Part shown: in pieces, positions 1-8,963 of the stretch | How the letters are laid out: each line of letters opens with the position of its first letter | Position numbering within the stretch: position 1 is the stretch's first letter | Assembly: GCA_943789425.1 (NCBI GenBank) | Contig: CALSUB010000004.1 | Location: 116,028 to 180,027 of the forward strand | From: an uncultured Luminiphilus sp. | GTDB lineage: Bacteria; Pseudomonadota; Gammaproteobacteria; Pseudomonadales; Halieaceae | Length of the DNA: 64,000 bases | Reading direction: 5' to 3' | The notes under the pieces: generated by a model | What the model was told of the DNA's origin: nothing | The model's input: the letters and a program-made list of their open reading frames with translations, nothing else | The model's database searches: none | Made by a program: the position numbers and the translations under genes

Positions 1-32
1 ACGGCGTGATAACCAAATACCGTCTCTTCCAT
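1..32 (-). CDS. rlmB: RlmB 23S rRNA 2'-O-methyltransferase, N-terminal fragment
   Basis: Only the first ten codons lie in the window, starting at an ATG three bases after the rnr stop and running off the left edge. They read MEETVFGYHA, which fits the usual RlmB N-terminus (a V-[FY]-G-x-H-A motif just after the start). RlmB methylates G2251 of 23S rRNA, and rnr-rlmB is the standard gene order in gammaproteobacteria. The tiny gap implies co-transcription and probably translational coupling with rnr. The call rests on ten residues plus context. Confidence 0.75.
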   Translation of the reverse strand, partial: MEETVFGYHA

Positions 33-35
33 GGG

Positions 36-2600
36 TCACCGCTCTTTGCGCGGACTGCTAGTGCGTTTTGACGATTTAGCAGCGGCTGACTTGCCTACCT
101 TTTTGCGACTCGTCGACTTTTTCGTCGCGCCACCACCCTTTACATCAGTCTGACCCAATTGAGCTTTACTCGATGCAGGCTGACTCGATTTGGCCTTGCT
201 GGATTTGGTCTTGCTCGACTTGGCCTTGTTCGACTTAGCCTTGCTCGATGCAGGCTGACCCTGGCTCTCATGATTGGCTTTCTGGGCGGTCTTGCGCTTC
301 TTCTTAGACCGTTCGCGGCTGGATTTATCCTTTTTGGGGCCCTCACCCGGCTTGCGCGGCCCTGCCCCAGCAGCACGCTTTGAGCTCGCACCATCGGCCA
401 ATTCAAGATCAATTTTGCGATCATCCAGATCGACGCGGGCGACCTTAACGGCGACCACGCCGCCCAGTTGAAACACCTGACGGGTTCTCTCACCCACCAA
501 ACGCTGTTTGGCTTGGTCAAAATGATAGTAATCGCCCGGCAGCGCACTCACATGCAACAGGCCTTCGATATACAGGTCATGCAACTCAACAAAAACGCCG
601 AAATTTGTCACAGCGGCAATCACGCCCGAAAAAGCGTCGCCAATACGATCCTTCAAAAATTCGCATTTGAGCCACGCATCCACCTCTCGCGTCGCATCAT
701 CGGCACGTCGCTCGGTCATCGAGCACTGCTCACCCAGCGCCAACATGCCCGCCATGTCGTAGGGATAAATCACTTCGCGCCGCAGCCCTTTAGCGCCGGG
801 AACGCGGCTCACGTGTGCACTCTTACTGCGACCTCGAATCACCGATCGGATCGCTCGATGCACTAATAAGTCGGGGTAACGGCGAATCGGCGACGTAAAG
901 TGGGCATAGGCCTCAAAGTGAAGCCCGAAGTGCCCGCCATTGTCGGGCTGATACACCGCCTGCGAGAGAGATCGCAACAGCATGGTTTGAATGACCTGTG
1001 CATCATCCCGCCCCTCAACCGCGCTCAGCAGTGACTGATAGTGCTCGGGGGTGGGTTTCAGACCACCGGGTAATTCGAGGGTCAATTCGCCCAAAAAGGC
1101 GCGCAAGTTCTCGAGTTTTTGCGCACTCGGACCCTCGTGCACACGAAACAAAGCAGGCTGCTCGCTCGTCTCCAAAAAGCGGGCGGTGGCCACATTGGCG
1201 ATCAACATGCATTCTTCAATCAGCTTATGCGCGTCGTTACGATAGACCGGCTCAATCGCGGCGATCTTGCGCTGCTCGTCAAACACAATACGGGTCTCTT
1301 GCGTATCAAAATCGAGCGCGCCCCGTTGCTCGCGAGCGCCACGCAATACCTCATATAAGCGATAGAGTCGTGCAATATCGTCAAGCCGCTCGGCAGCCAC
1401 ATTGGGACTTTCACCATCGGTGAGCACGGCACCCACGTCGGTATAAGTTAACCGCGCATGCGAATGAATCACCGCCTCGTAAAAAACGTAATGGGCTAAC
1501 TCGCCCTCTGGCCCAATTTGCATGTCGCAGACCATCGCCAATCGATCTACTCGGGGTTTCAGTGAGCACAAGCCATTCGACAGGACTTCAGGGAACATCG
1601 GCACCACGCGCTCGGGGAAGTAAACCGAATTCCCTCGATAGCTGGCTTCTTCATCCAGTGCACTGCCTACCGGCACGTAATGCGAGACATCGGCAATGGC
1701 GACACGGAGCTGAAAGCCACCCTCTCGCTCTTCACACCACACCGCATCATCAAAATCTCTCGCGTCTTCTCCGTCGATGGTGACAAAAGGCACATCACGC
1801 AAATCGACCCGATGATGTTTATCGTCCTCGGTGGGCTCCTCCCCGAGAGTACCGGCCTCGCGCAGGACTTCGTCGGGCCATTCGTAGGGAATACCGTGGG
1901 CACGAATGGCCACATCGATCTCAAGGCCGGGATCAAGGTGATCACCGAGCACTTCCACTACTTTACCCTTAGCGCCGAGCGTTGCAGAGGGATAGTCGGT
2001 CAACTCCACCGAAACCAGCTGGCCATGACGCGCGCCACCCTTGCTGTTGGGCGGTATTAATATGTGGTTTCGGATGCGCGTATTGTGAGAAATCAAATAG
2101 CCAATGCCGCTCTCTTCCATATAGCGACCCACCACCTGGGTATGAGCGCGACTCAGCACCTCCGCTATTTGGCCCTCGGCGCGGCCGCGTCGGTCTACCC
2201 CCGCTATGGCCACTAACACCTCGTCGCCATCGAAAACCTGATACATCTCTCGGGCGGACAAGAACAAGTCGTCACCCTCCTCCTGTAACGGGCGGGCAAA
2301 CCCATAGCCGTCGCGGTGACCCATTACGCGGCAATGCAATAGATCCATTCGTTTGGGCACACCATAAGCGCCGCGCCGGCCCGAGATAAGCTGCCCATCT
2401 CGCTGCATAGCCCGCAATCGTCTGCGGAGCGCATCGAGGTCCCGCTCCTCCTGCAAATCGAGCTGCTCAGCGATCGCCCCGAATTTCATGGGGGCATCCG
2501 CCGCCTCAAGCACACCCAATATAATCTCCCGGCTCGGGATCGGGTGCGCGTAGCGATCCTGTTCCCGCGAGGCATGGGGATCAGTAGGAGGCTTATTCAT
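36..2600 (-). CDS. rnr: Ribonuclease R
   Basis: RNase R is a 3'-5' exoribonuclease that degrades structured RNA, with roles in rRNA quality control and mRNA decay. The 854-residue product has an N-terminal winged-helix region (about 15-85), cold-shock-like domains (about 85-240), an RNB catalytic core containing the Asp-rich motif IDGEDARDFDDA, an S1 domain (about 640-730) and a long Lys/Ser/Ala-rich basic tail typical of RNase R. I chose the ATG at 2600 because the protein then begins like E. coli RNase R (a short polar stretch followed by the PIPSRE motif); a TTG at 2624 in the same frame is possible. It lies directly upstream of rlmB. The basic tail contains imperfect SSKAK-type repeats, and the DNA there is repetitive. 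Confidence 0.96.
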   Translation of the reverse strand: MNKPPTDPHASREQDRYAHPIPSREIILGVLEAADAPMKFGAIAEQLDLQEERDLDALRRRLRAMQRDGQLISGRRGAYGVPKRMDLLHCRVMGHRDGYGFARPLQEEGDDLFLSAREMYQVFDGDEVLVAIAGVDRRGRAEGQIAEVLSRAHTQVVGRYMEESGIGYLISHNTRIRNHILIPPNSKGGARHGQLVSVELTDYPSATLGAKGKVVEVLGDHLDPGLEIDVAIRAHGIPYEWPDEVLREAGTLGEEPTEDDKHHRVDLRDVPFVTIDGEDARDFDDAVWCEEREGGFQLRVAIADVSHYVPVGSALDEEASYRGNSVYFPERVVPMFPEVLSNGLCSLKPRVDRLAMVCDMQIGPEGELAHYVFYEAVIHSHARLTYTDVGAVLTDGESPNVAAERLDDIARLYRLYEVLRGAREQRGALDFDTQETRIVFDEQRKIAAIEPVYRNDAHKLIEECMLIANVATARFLETSEQPALFRVHEGPSAQKLENLRAFLGELTLELPGGLKPTPEHYQSLLSAVEGRDDAQVIQTMLLRSLSQAVYQPDNGGHFGLHFEAYAHFTSPIRRYPDLLVHRAIRSVIRGRSKSAHVSRVPGAKGLRREVIYPYDMAGMLALGEQCSMTERRADDATREVDAWLKCEFLKDRIGDAFSGVIAAVTNFGVFVELHDLYIEGLLHVSALPGDYYHFDQAKQRLVGERTRQVFQLGGVVAVKVARVDLDDRKIDLELADGASSKRAAGAGPRKPGEGPKKDKSSRERSKKKRKTAQKANHESQGQPASSKAKSNKAKSSKTKSSKAKSSQPASSKAQLGQTDVKGGGATKKSTSRKKVGKSAAAKSSKRTSSPRKER

Positions 2601-2901
2601 TTGGTCTTTACGGCGCGGTGCCAAAGGATTTCCGGAAGGCCCTTATCAGAGCTCCTGATGCGTGAACGCTAATTGTACGCCTCTCGAAGGCGCTAATCTG
2701 CCCAAAACAGTGCTTTAATTGTGATCGTGTCGGCAGGCCCATCAGAGCACAAGGCTCAAGCGATAGTCGCAGTGAACCTCGGGCTGCGTTCACAGACACA
2801 GCGTCGACCGCCCGGGCTTATGGGTCTATCCAGTAGTGCGTCGCTTAAGCTGAGGAGGCTTCGTCGCAGATCGCAAGTGCGATGCCGCCCTGGTCGCAAA
2901 A

Positions 2902-2930
2902 TTGACAGTTGTGGGGCGACGCAGTACGCT
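2902..2930 (+). promoter_or_regulatory. Sigma-70 promoter for tRNA-Leu
   Basis: A consensus TTGACA (2902-2907), a 17-nt spacer and TACGCT (2925-2930) stand just upstream of the tRNA, followed by a GC-rich discriminator (CCGCGCCC). That discriminator type is usual for stable-RNA promoters under stringent control. The rest of 2601-2962 holds the upstream region of rnr on the other strand and shows no convincing gene. Confidence 0.75.
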
Positions 2931-2962
2931 CCGCGCCCTCTGACTCAACAGAGTTTCCCGCT

Positions 2963-3049
2963 GCCCAGGTGGTGAAATTGGTAGACACGCTAGCTTCAGG
3001 TGCTAGTGCTCGCAAGGGCGTGGAGGTTCAAGTCCTCTCCTGGGCACCA
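2963..3049 (+). tRNA. tRNA-Leu (anticodon CAG)
   Basis: An 87-nt class II tRNA with encoded CCA. The acceptor stem GCCCAGG pairs with CCTGGGC. The anticodon stem CTAGC/GCTAG encloses the loop TTCAGGT, putting anticodon CAG at 2997-2999. A long variable arm (GCTCGCAAGGGC) and a GGTTCAAGTCC T-arm follow. A T-rich stretch (3060-3072) downstream may help termination. In Pseudomonas a tRNA-Leu also lies between rnr and purA, so the location is ancestral. Confidence 0.97.
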
Positions 3050-3174
3050 TCGCTAACCCTTTTTTCTTTTTGTAAATCAATCTCATGCGTCAATGCGCAA
3101 CCAGCCACTTGCCACCTCACTCCCCAATATGCACAATCAAGCGCCTCGATGTGTGGAAGCGGTATTTATCTGGA

Positions 3175-3336
3175 TTACTCGTCGGGTAGCGTCTTCATCA
3201 CTTCGAACAGAGCATCCATGATGTCTGTCACATCACTCGCTAGCTCTTCTCGCTCAGCCATTGGTGCATTGCCGAAGTCGATTGCTCCCTGAAGCTTCCG
3301 CAACCTATTCATTAATTCTTGAAGTTCAGCTTTCAT
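3175..3336 (-). CDS. Small hypothetical protein (53 aa)
   Basis: A short reading frame whose product is acidic and predicted to be almost entirely helical (Leu/Met/Val spaced as in amphipathic helices, ending in VMKTLPDE). I take the ATG at 3336; an upstream ATG at 3372 would add twelve residues that look unlike protein. No clear Shine-Dalgarno is visible for either start and I do not recognise the family. It sits in the accessory stretch after tRNA-Leu. It could be chance, although the regular heptad-like pattern argues mildly for a real gene. Confidence 0.4.
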   Translation of the reverse strand: MKAELQELMNRLRKLQGAIDFGNAPMAEREELASDVTDIMDALFEVMKTLPDE

Positions 3337-3473
3337 ATTCACTGCCAGATGCGATGGATGTGGGGGGAGCATATCAGGCTCAGTGAGGCGGGTTTTGCTT
3401 CGCAGAGATTGACACCCGGGGGGAGAGGTCGGCCGTGTTCATCGGCGGGAGGGTCCACCTCCATTTACCAACC

Positions 3474-3549
3474 AGTATTGCGCTCCCATGAGCTGCTGGG
3501 CAAAGGCGGGAAGACTCGGTGATGGCGTCACTCTGACGGTACCTAAAAA
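3474..3549 (-). pseudogene. Duplicated fragment of the DUF1993 gene 3' end
   Basis: These 76 bases match 5512-5587 at 71 positions (five substitutions, no gaps), in the same orientation. The second copy lies inside the intact DUF1993 gene and encodes its near-C-terminal segment (FLGTVRATPSPSLPASAQ). Here the reading frame is still recognisable but has no gene around it, so it is a relic. The copies flank the Nudix and PPK2 genes as direct repeats. The surrounding 3373-3625 otherwise shows no gene I can support. Confidence 0.8.
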
Positions 3550-3625
3550 CTCGAACACAGTAGCGAGGCGTTATTTACCCTCACGAACATCAAGACCACC
3601 CTGACTGGCAGAAACACTATCCAGA

Positions 3626-4120
3626 CTAGCCACGGGGTTCGTAGGCTAAGCTCTGCTGCCAGAAATCGACGACGTAGTTGATCCTTGCGCGCAAAAGCTC
3701 TCTATAAGCTGGCAGGTCGCTTAGGTGTACCCAACGACATTCTATAATGCCCTCTTCGACCTGCGGATCTGTATCATCATCATCACCGTCGTAATCCATT
3801 AGGTACCAATGCGTTTTTTTCAGGTAATCAACCTTCTGGTGACTGGTCGTGTGATAGGTAGAAACCAGCTTACCGAGTATGGTCAATTTCTTTGCTTCAA
3901 GACCGGTTTCTTCTTCAACCTCTCTAAGAGCAGAGACCTCTGGGAGCTGCAAATCTTCAATGCGCCCTTTTGGCATGTCCCATTTGCCCCGCTTGAATAT
4001 TAATAATATGTGATGACTTCGATTGCAGACGAGGCCACCCGCAGACTCTATTAATGGCAGCCCCACCGTATTTTTCAGGGTGTGCTTGCCCGTCGGCGTA
4101 TTGGCAGTTTTGTTATTCAT
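3626..4120 (-). CDS. Nudix hydrolase
   Basis: A 164-residue MutT/Nudix-fold protein expected to hydrolyse a nucleoside diphosphate linked to another moiety. The Nudix box is at about residues 57-79 (KGRIEDLQ, then REVEEETGL): the catalytic REVxEExGL half is intact, but the first glutamate of the consensus (Gx5E) is glutamine. The ATG has an AGGA Shine-Dalgarno seven bases upstream. The gene starts 14 nt after the PPK2 stop, so the two probably form an operon and may act together on phosphate-rich nucleotides. Both look AT-richer than neighbouring housekeeping genes. The substrate cannot be inferred. Confidence 0.85.
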   Translation of the reverse strand: MNNKTANTPTGKHTLKNTVGLPLIESAGGLVCNRSHHILLIFKRGKWDMPKGRIEDLQLPEVSALREVEEETGLEAKKLTILGKLVSTYHTTSHQKVDYLKKTHWYLMDYDGDDDDTDPQVEEGIIECRWVHLSDLPAYRELLRARINYVVDFWQQSLAYEPRG

Positions 4121-4134
4121 TCAAATCCTAATAG

Positions 4135-5130
4135 TCACTTCTCTTGCTCTTTTAATTCTTTCAGTATGGCAAGCTGCTGTAAAGTCAGGCCTTGAAACTT
4201 GACCCCCGCCAATTTGATTGAGTGTGTTGCGGTGATGTCCTCGCCCGTCAAATGCTCAAACTGCCTGCCGCTTAACAACCGCACAACATGCAACATAGAG
4301 GTCAGGCGTGCTTCTCTTTTGGTGTTGGAGCCGACCACCACCCAAGGCGATTTTTCTGATGACGCGTGGGCGAACATCAGCTCCTTGTAATGGGTGAAGA
4401 CCTCCCATTTTTTACGCGCCTCTAAATCATTGCCAGAGAGCTTCCAAAAGGTCAGTGGATTGTTTAGGCGATCTTCAAAACGAATCAGCTGCGTATCAGG
4501 GCTTACGGATAGGTAAAACTTAATTAAAAGAAGGCCCTTATCGATCAGGCCATGCTCCCAGTGCAGGACCTTCTTCATAAAATACTCGTATTGCTTTTGT
4601 GAGCAATAACCCATGGTAGGTTCGATCAGCGCTCGGCTGTACCAAGATCGATCAAAAAAAACGATCTCTCCGCTATCTGGCAGCCTTTTTTCATAGCGCC
4701 TGAACCAATATTTTGACTCTTTCTTACTAGGTACCCCTAACGCCTCTACTCGAGTATGAGCTGGCATAATATTTTCAGTAAAACGCTTGATGGTCGAGCC
4801 CTTACCCGCGGCATCGCGTCCCTCAAAAAGAATACATAACCGTTGGCCATTTTTGATCAGCTTCTGTTGAATCCTGAGAATCTCAACCTGTAATCGCCGT
4901 TTTTCAATCTGATAATCCTGCTCCGAAACACCTTTATAGGGTGTTTCAATAGTGATGATCCTCCTAGTTTTCAACCCAGCTTTATGGTTGACAGATCGAG
5001 TAGACAACTTGTCCTTGAGATTGATCATCGAAGGGACTTTTTGCTGGGGAACGTTAGTGACAGCGCCGTCCTTCTCCTCTTTACTTGTATTCGTCATGCG
5101 TTGGCCTTTAGACAAATTACGGTCTTCCAT
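4135..5130 (-). CDS. ppk2: Polyphosphate kinase 2 (PPK2 family)
   Basis: PPK2 enzymes transfer phosphate between polyphosphate and nucleotides. The 331-residue protein shows the P-loop GRDAAGKGSTIKRF, the lid/arginine region YWFRRYEKRLP and the Walker B-like motif FFDRSWYSRA, as expected for a single-domain PPK2. The first ATG (5130) lacks a good ribosome site; an in-frame ATG at 5097 is preceded by AAAGG eight bases away and may be the true start, since the leader is polar and non-conserved. The gene is followed at 14 nt by the Nudix gene. Codon use is AT-richer than the flanks, consistent with acquisition. Confidence 0.93.
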   Translation of the reverse strand: MEDRNLSKGQRMTNTSKEEKDGAVTNVPQQKVPSMINLKDKLSTRSVNHKAGLKTRRIITIETPYKGVSEQDYQIEKRRLQVEILRIQQKLIKNGQRLCILFEGRDAAGKGSTIKRFTENIMPAHTRVEALGVPSKKESKYWFRRYEKRLPDSGEIVFFDRSWYSRALIEPTMGYCSQKQYEYFMKKVLHWEHGLIDKGLLLIKFYLSVSPDTQLIRFEDRLNNPLTFWKLSGNDLEARKKWEVFTHYKELMFAHASSEKSPWVVVGSNTKREARLTSMLHVVRLLSGRQFEHLTGEDITATHSIKLAGVKFQGLTLQQLAILKELKEQEK

Positions 5131-5476
5131 AGAAACGTTCTGAGCGTAGACAGTAAATTTCTCGTTGGAAAATGAATTTTTTATGTCAGTTGATGATTTG
5201 ATCGCTCATTCCGCTAACCGACCTCACAACCAGCACTGGTGGCTGTGGAGTCAAATACTGTTCGCAGTTGCAAGTCTGATCCGGCCTCGCTTACGGGTGC
5301 CGATAAAGGTACGACAAGCGCGGCTAGCAAACAATTGAGCTGAACACGCAAGGCTGGGGCCTGCTTGCCAATGATAGGTCTATAGCGCCAAAAGCGAGGC
5401 AGTCTGCGGGTTAGCGGTAACTGCTGATACCGCTCCAGGGCACCAATGATCCAGACAGTTCCGCAGCCGTCTCACC
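5131..5476 (-). other. Gene-poor interval with an open frame lacking a start
   Basis: No complete gene is visible. On the minus strand a stop-free stretch from about 5472 to a TAG at 5214-5216 reads with protein-like composition (ERYQQLPLTRRLPRFWRYRP, then a hydrophobic LAALVVPLSAP run), but has no ATG, GTG or TTG near its beginning. It could be the tail of a truncated gene left when the PPK2-Nudix segment arrived, or chance. I do not recognise the sequence. Confidence 0.25.
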
Positions 5477-6076
5477 TCATTGAGGCAAAGCTAGCGGCTT
5501 TAGCGTGTCCAAGTATTGCGCTCCCGTGAGCTGCTGGGCAGAGGCGGGAAGACTCGGTGAGGGCGTCGCTCTGACGGTACCCAAAAAATGCGCCACGCCA
5601 ATATGAACACCCAACGACCTCAAAATGCCAAACGCGATGCTGACATGAAAATAGAAGCTCGGTAGCGCGTAAGTCAGGAAAAAGTCTTCGGTGGTAAAGG
5701 GCAGGATGGTGTCGCCATATTGAAAGATGACCTCGCCCCCTGCTGCGGCGTTAACCTGTTCTTTGTCTAGGCCCGCAATATGACTGCGCGCCGTTTTTAG
5801 GTGGTCAATAAGGCCTTGGAAATCGAGCTTTAAATCCATATTGGGGCCGCTAATCATTGACGTTGACGCGGCATGCATCGCCGTGTCCGAAAAATGTGCG
5901 ATCGTAATGACCTGAAAATGTAACGGCAGCATGTCGGGGAATAACGACGCGTTAACCATGTCCTCAAGAGACACTTCGAGCTCACTGGCTTGATCCCTAG
6001 CTTGCTCAAGATAACCAATAGCGGAGGTAAGGTACTGTAAGTAACTGCAAGCAGTCAGGGTGTAGAGATCTGTCAT
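5477..6076 (-). CDS. DUF1993 family protein
   Basis: A 199-residue cytosolic protein of the DUF1993 family, a DinB/YfiT-like four-helix group of unknown activity. Family features include the alternating helical pattern, an H near residue 60 in the HFSDTAMHAA segment, and the C-terminal LPSFYFHVSIAFGILRSLGV motif followed by the FLG signature. The ATG has AAGG about eight bases upstream. Its 3' end was partly copied to 3474-3549. It sits among small accessory genes on the same strand with 150-nt gaps, so operon membership is uncertain. Confidence 0.85.
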   Translation of the reverse strand: MTDLYTLTACSYLQYLTSAIGYLEQARDQASELEVSLEDMVNASLFPDMLPLHFQVITIAHFSDTAMHAASTSMISGPNMDLKLDFQGLIDHLKTARSHIAGLDKEQVNAAAGGEVIFQYGDTILPFTTEDFFLTYALPSFYFHVSIAFGILRSLGVHIGVAHFLGTVRATPSPSLPASAQQLTGAQYLDTLKPLALPQ

Positions 6077-6236
6077 AGGAATACCTTTTTAAGTAAAGAT
6101 CAGCGCAAAATCCGCTGCACTCGCCACGGCTAAGAGGAGTTGTCGCAGCGAGCTGAACGATGAACCGGCCAAGTGAACAAACCCAGCATACCTCGGCGCG
6201 CACGCTGAGAAAGCGTGAGTCATCGAGCAGACACGC

Positions 6237-6629
6237 TCAGCCCCCAAAGACAGCTTCGTGCATCAAGCGCCCCGGCCACAACGTGAGCAGGCCCGTTACG
6301 ACGAGGGCGAGCACATAGAGCGTCACCATCCACCTCTGATGTTGGCGAATATTTCCCGCGCGCGCGTGATACACCGCAACGACTAAAGAAAGCAGCGTCC
6401 ACGCACTCAGTAGATGGATCGGGCTAAAGCTGCGCCAGGTCTGGATCGTACTGATAAAAAAAGAAGAAATAGCCACGTAAGTCATCACGGATACCCAAAC
6501 CCACCCCAACCACCGATGCGCAGACGTGCCCTTGGCTAAGGCTAACTGAATGCCGCCCATGAGCACGGCGAGTAGGGCCAACACAGTGTGACTGGGTATC
6601 GGCGTGGCTGCGGTTGCTAAAAAGTCCAT
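6237..6629 (-). CDS. DUF2306 family membrane protein
   Basis: A 130-residue integral membrane protein with four predicted helices (about 13-31, 40-59, 71-89 and 100-118). The HRWLGW motif after helix 1 and the HQRWM motif before helix 4 are typical of DUF2306, whose conserved histidines suggest cofactor or metal binding, although the function is unknown. The stop and start are clean. It lies 25 nt downstream of a small membrane protein gene on the same strand, suggesting a two-gene unit. Confidence 0.82.
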   Translation of the reverse strand: MDFLATAATPIPSHTVLALLAVLMGGIQLALAKGTSAHRWLGWVWVSVMTYVAISSFFISTIQTWRSFSPIHLLSAWTLLSLVVAVYHARAGNIRQHQRWMVTLYVLALVVTGLLTLWPGRLMHEAVFGG

Positions 6630-6654
6630 TTTTTATCTCGAAAAGTCACTCACA

Positions 6655-6876
6655 TCACCCGTCTTTCAGATCGGCACTCGTGTCCTTATGGTGAGCTGAG
6701 TCGTGAGTTGAGTTGTCGCCTGAGTCATGAGCTGGGTCATGGTGCGGGTCGTCGGTCTGATCGCGCGAATCGGGGGCCTTGGGCCGCTTGGACACCATCC
6801 AGCGGTTAATCATGATCATGCAAGTCATCACCACCGCGACAAAGCCAAGCGTAAACAAAATGAAAAACATAGCCAT
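6655..6876 (-). CDS. Small single-helix membrane protein with Asp/His-rich tail
   Basis: This 73-residue protein has one hydrophobic helix at residues 3-23 followed by a basic stretch and a low-complexity tail rich in Asp, His, Ser and Thr (for example DDPHHDPAHDSGD). The start ATG is preceded by GAGGG. The tail could chelate divalent metal or simply be a disordered cytoplasmic extension. It is probably co-transcribed with the DUF2306 gene that follows at 25 nt. I do not recognise a family. Confidence 0.6.
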   Translation of the reverse strand: MAMFFILFTLGFVAVVMTCMIMINRWMVSKRPKAPDSRDQTDDPHHDPAHDSGDNSTHDSAHHKDTSADLKDG

Positions 6877-7031
6877 CTACCCTCTGGTTCGTGATCGAGC
6901 CGCCCAACTCCACTGTAGCACCACACTGCTGGAAAAAAGCCCACTTGAAGACCGCAGGCTCACGGCGGATCCATTCAATCCTCAACCGGGTCGCCCGCAG
7001 GCAGACGTCTCAGACGCTTCATCATAAGGCG

Positions 7032-7901
7032 CTAGCTCTGCGGAGCAGGTGCTGAAAATGCGCCAGCAAACTCTGCAACAAACGCGGCAAAGGGCGTGGG
7101 TGAGGTGCCGAGCAAGTCCGCCACCGTCGTGGTTTGCTCGTCGAGAGATCCTGCCGCAATTTCACCAAATAACTCGCACACTGCATCGAGTTGCCACGGT
7201 GATTGAATAAACTGCCCCAGCACCTCACGGAACGCCTCTGGCGTCTGCTCAATGTATTCAATACTGCGTTGCAAAACCGAACTCATTTGTCCGGCCACAT
7301 CGTGAAAGTTCAACCGCTCAGGGCCGGTAAGACGATAAATTTGCTGCTCATGGCCCTCCTCGGACAACACACGCGCCGCGACCCGTCCGACATCGCGAGC
7401 ATCAATCATGGCAGTATTAGCGCGCCCCAAAGGAAGCGCGAAGGAGCTTATCCGACTGACAGACGCAGCGTACATCAGCATATTCTGCATGTAGTAATTG
7501 GGACGTAAAAAGGTCCAGTTCAGATTCAGCCCCGCAATATGTTGCTCTGTCTCAAAGTGATTTTTGGGTAATGCGGCGGTAGCGTCAGGAGCCGCCTCCA
7601 TCGACGAGACTTTGACCAGGTGCGCCACACCCGCCTCAGCAGCCACGGTGGCAAAACGTTGTTCTAGCATAGCCTGATCGGGATGATTACCCATCACGAT
7701 TAATGCTCGGGTGACCCCCTTCACGGCACGCGCCACTGAATCCGGATCGGTAAAATCGCCGACCACTACCTCGACACCGTCGCCCGCATGCTCGAACTTA
7801 TCGGCGTCTCGTATGAAAGCCCTAAACGGCACGCCTTGGCTCAGCAACTCAGCTGCTGCGGCTTTGCCAACTCGGCCTGTTGCCCCGGTCAATAAAATCA
7901 T
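7032..7901 (-). CDS. NmrA-like NAD(P)-binding protein
   Basis: A 289-residue atypical short-chain dehydrogenase of the NmrA/YtfG group. It begins MILLTGATGRVGKAAAA, giving the Rossmann motif GATGRVG at the very N-terminus, followed by the AFIRD segment and a VVVGDFTD strand typical of NmrA-type sequences. I chose the ATG at 7901 (AGAGGG five bases upstream) over upstream ATGs at 7919 and 7985. Family members act as NAD(P)H sensors or quinone/sugar reductases; the substrate here cannot be told. It is an isolated gene in the accessory stretch. Confidence 0.85.
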   Translation of the reverse strand: MILLTGATGRVGKAAAAELLSQGVPFRAFIRDADKFEHAGDGVEVVVGDFTDPDSVARAVKGVTRALIVMGNHPDQAMLEQRFATVAAEAGVAHLVKVSSMEAAPDATAALPKNHFETEQHIAGLNLNWTFLRPNYYMQNMLMYAASVSRISSFALPLGRANTAMIDARDVGRVAARVLSEEGHEQQIYRLTGPERLNFHDVAGQMSSVLQRSIEYIEQTPEAFREVLGQFIQSPWQLDAVCELFGEIAAGSLDEQTTTVADLLGTSPTPFAAFVAEFAGAFSAPAPQS

Positions 7902-8218
7902 CGCGCCCTCTTGAGTCATCAATCTGGTGTCTGGTCTTGCACGCTCAGTATCGTTCGGCAAGCAGCCTCTGTGACCATCATACAAGTAAAGTTGGAATCG
8001 TTAGCTGTCGTGGTCGATGTTTTCAATGATCGCGCCATCACCATTCATTGGGCGCTCTCCCTCAGCGCACCGTCGTGCTCGATCACCCACAACTGTGATA
8101 GCGTCTCCGCAACACAATAATAGTGATGGACGCATTGGTCGCTTGATATGCCTCAGGGACTGCGCAACGACACAACGGCAACGCCACTCGCTACCACTGT
8201 TGAACCAGAGCGCCCATC

Positions 8219-8725
8219 ATGGTGACAGTGTCCGGTTCAGCGGTTCGCGGTCGCGCCGGCTTTTCTCGCTGCGGACGTTATCGCTATTGGCTAAGACGTC
8301 GCTGGAATAGCGACCTACCGCAGTGCACGTTTATCGGGCTCAATCCCTCCACCGCCGACGCCCGCACTAATGATCCCACCTTGCGACGCTGTATTAACTT
8401 TGCCGATCAATGGGGTTATGGCTCCCTCTTACTGGTCAATTTGTTTGCATTGCGATCGACGGATCCTCGCGCGTTACGCTTATCTACCGACCCACAGGGC
8501 CCGCGCGCGAATGAGTGGCTGCGCCGCGCCTCGCGAGAGTCGGCACTGGTAATTGTCGCATGGGGTAATGGGGGCCACCTCCTTGATCGGGCCAACGGTG
8601 CGTTACCGTGGATCGAAAACCCGCACTGCTTGGGCCTCACGGCCAGCGGCATGCCCAAGCACCCCCTGTATTGCCTGAAAACCAGTCAACCCTGTGCCTG
8701 GTACAAACCACCCCACTGGTCATAA
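8219..8725 (+). CDS. DUF1643 domain protein
   Basis: A 168-residue protein matching DUF1643 throughout: a CGRYRYWLRRRW N-terminal strand, the signature FIGLNPSTADA, NDPTLRRCINFA, WGY, NLFALRSTDP and the AWGN segment. The activity is unknown; the family is common on mobile and accessory DNA in bacteria. It is preceded by about 230 nt shared with the divergent NmrA-like gene, so each probably has its own promoter there. The ATG at 8219 is the only sensible start. Confidence 0.85.
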   Translation: MVTVSGSAVRGRAGFSRCGRYRYWLRRRWNSDLPQCTFIGLNPSTADARTNDPTLRRCINFADQWGYGSLLLVNLFALRSTDPRALRLSTDPQGPRANEWLRRASRESALVIVAWGNGGHLLDRANGALPWIENPHCLGLTASGMPKHPLYCLKTSQPCAWYKPPHWS

Positions 8726-8963
8726 GGGCCACTGAGACAAACGGCGCGGAGCGTTAATTGGCCGACCCAATAGTCTGTCTGAACGGATTACTCACAACGG
8801 CGCGTTCACTAACGGCGCATCCACAAACAACGTCGTCGCTAACCAATCACTTTCGGTCGAAAAACTGGCGACGAGCCTAAATTTCGATATGCTCAAGAGC
8901 TGGGGTAAAGGATTACTCCGTCCTCATCCCATCGAGGATCACTCATTGAATAAGGATGTTGAT

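Noticed and set aside
998..1423. Plus-strand frames inside rnr
   Set aside because: They are shadows of the RNB domain of rnr on the other strand.
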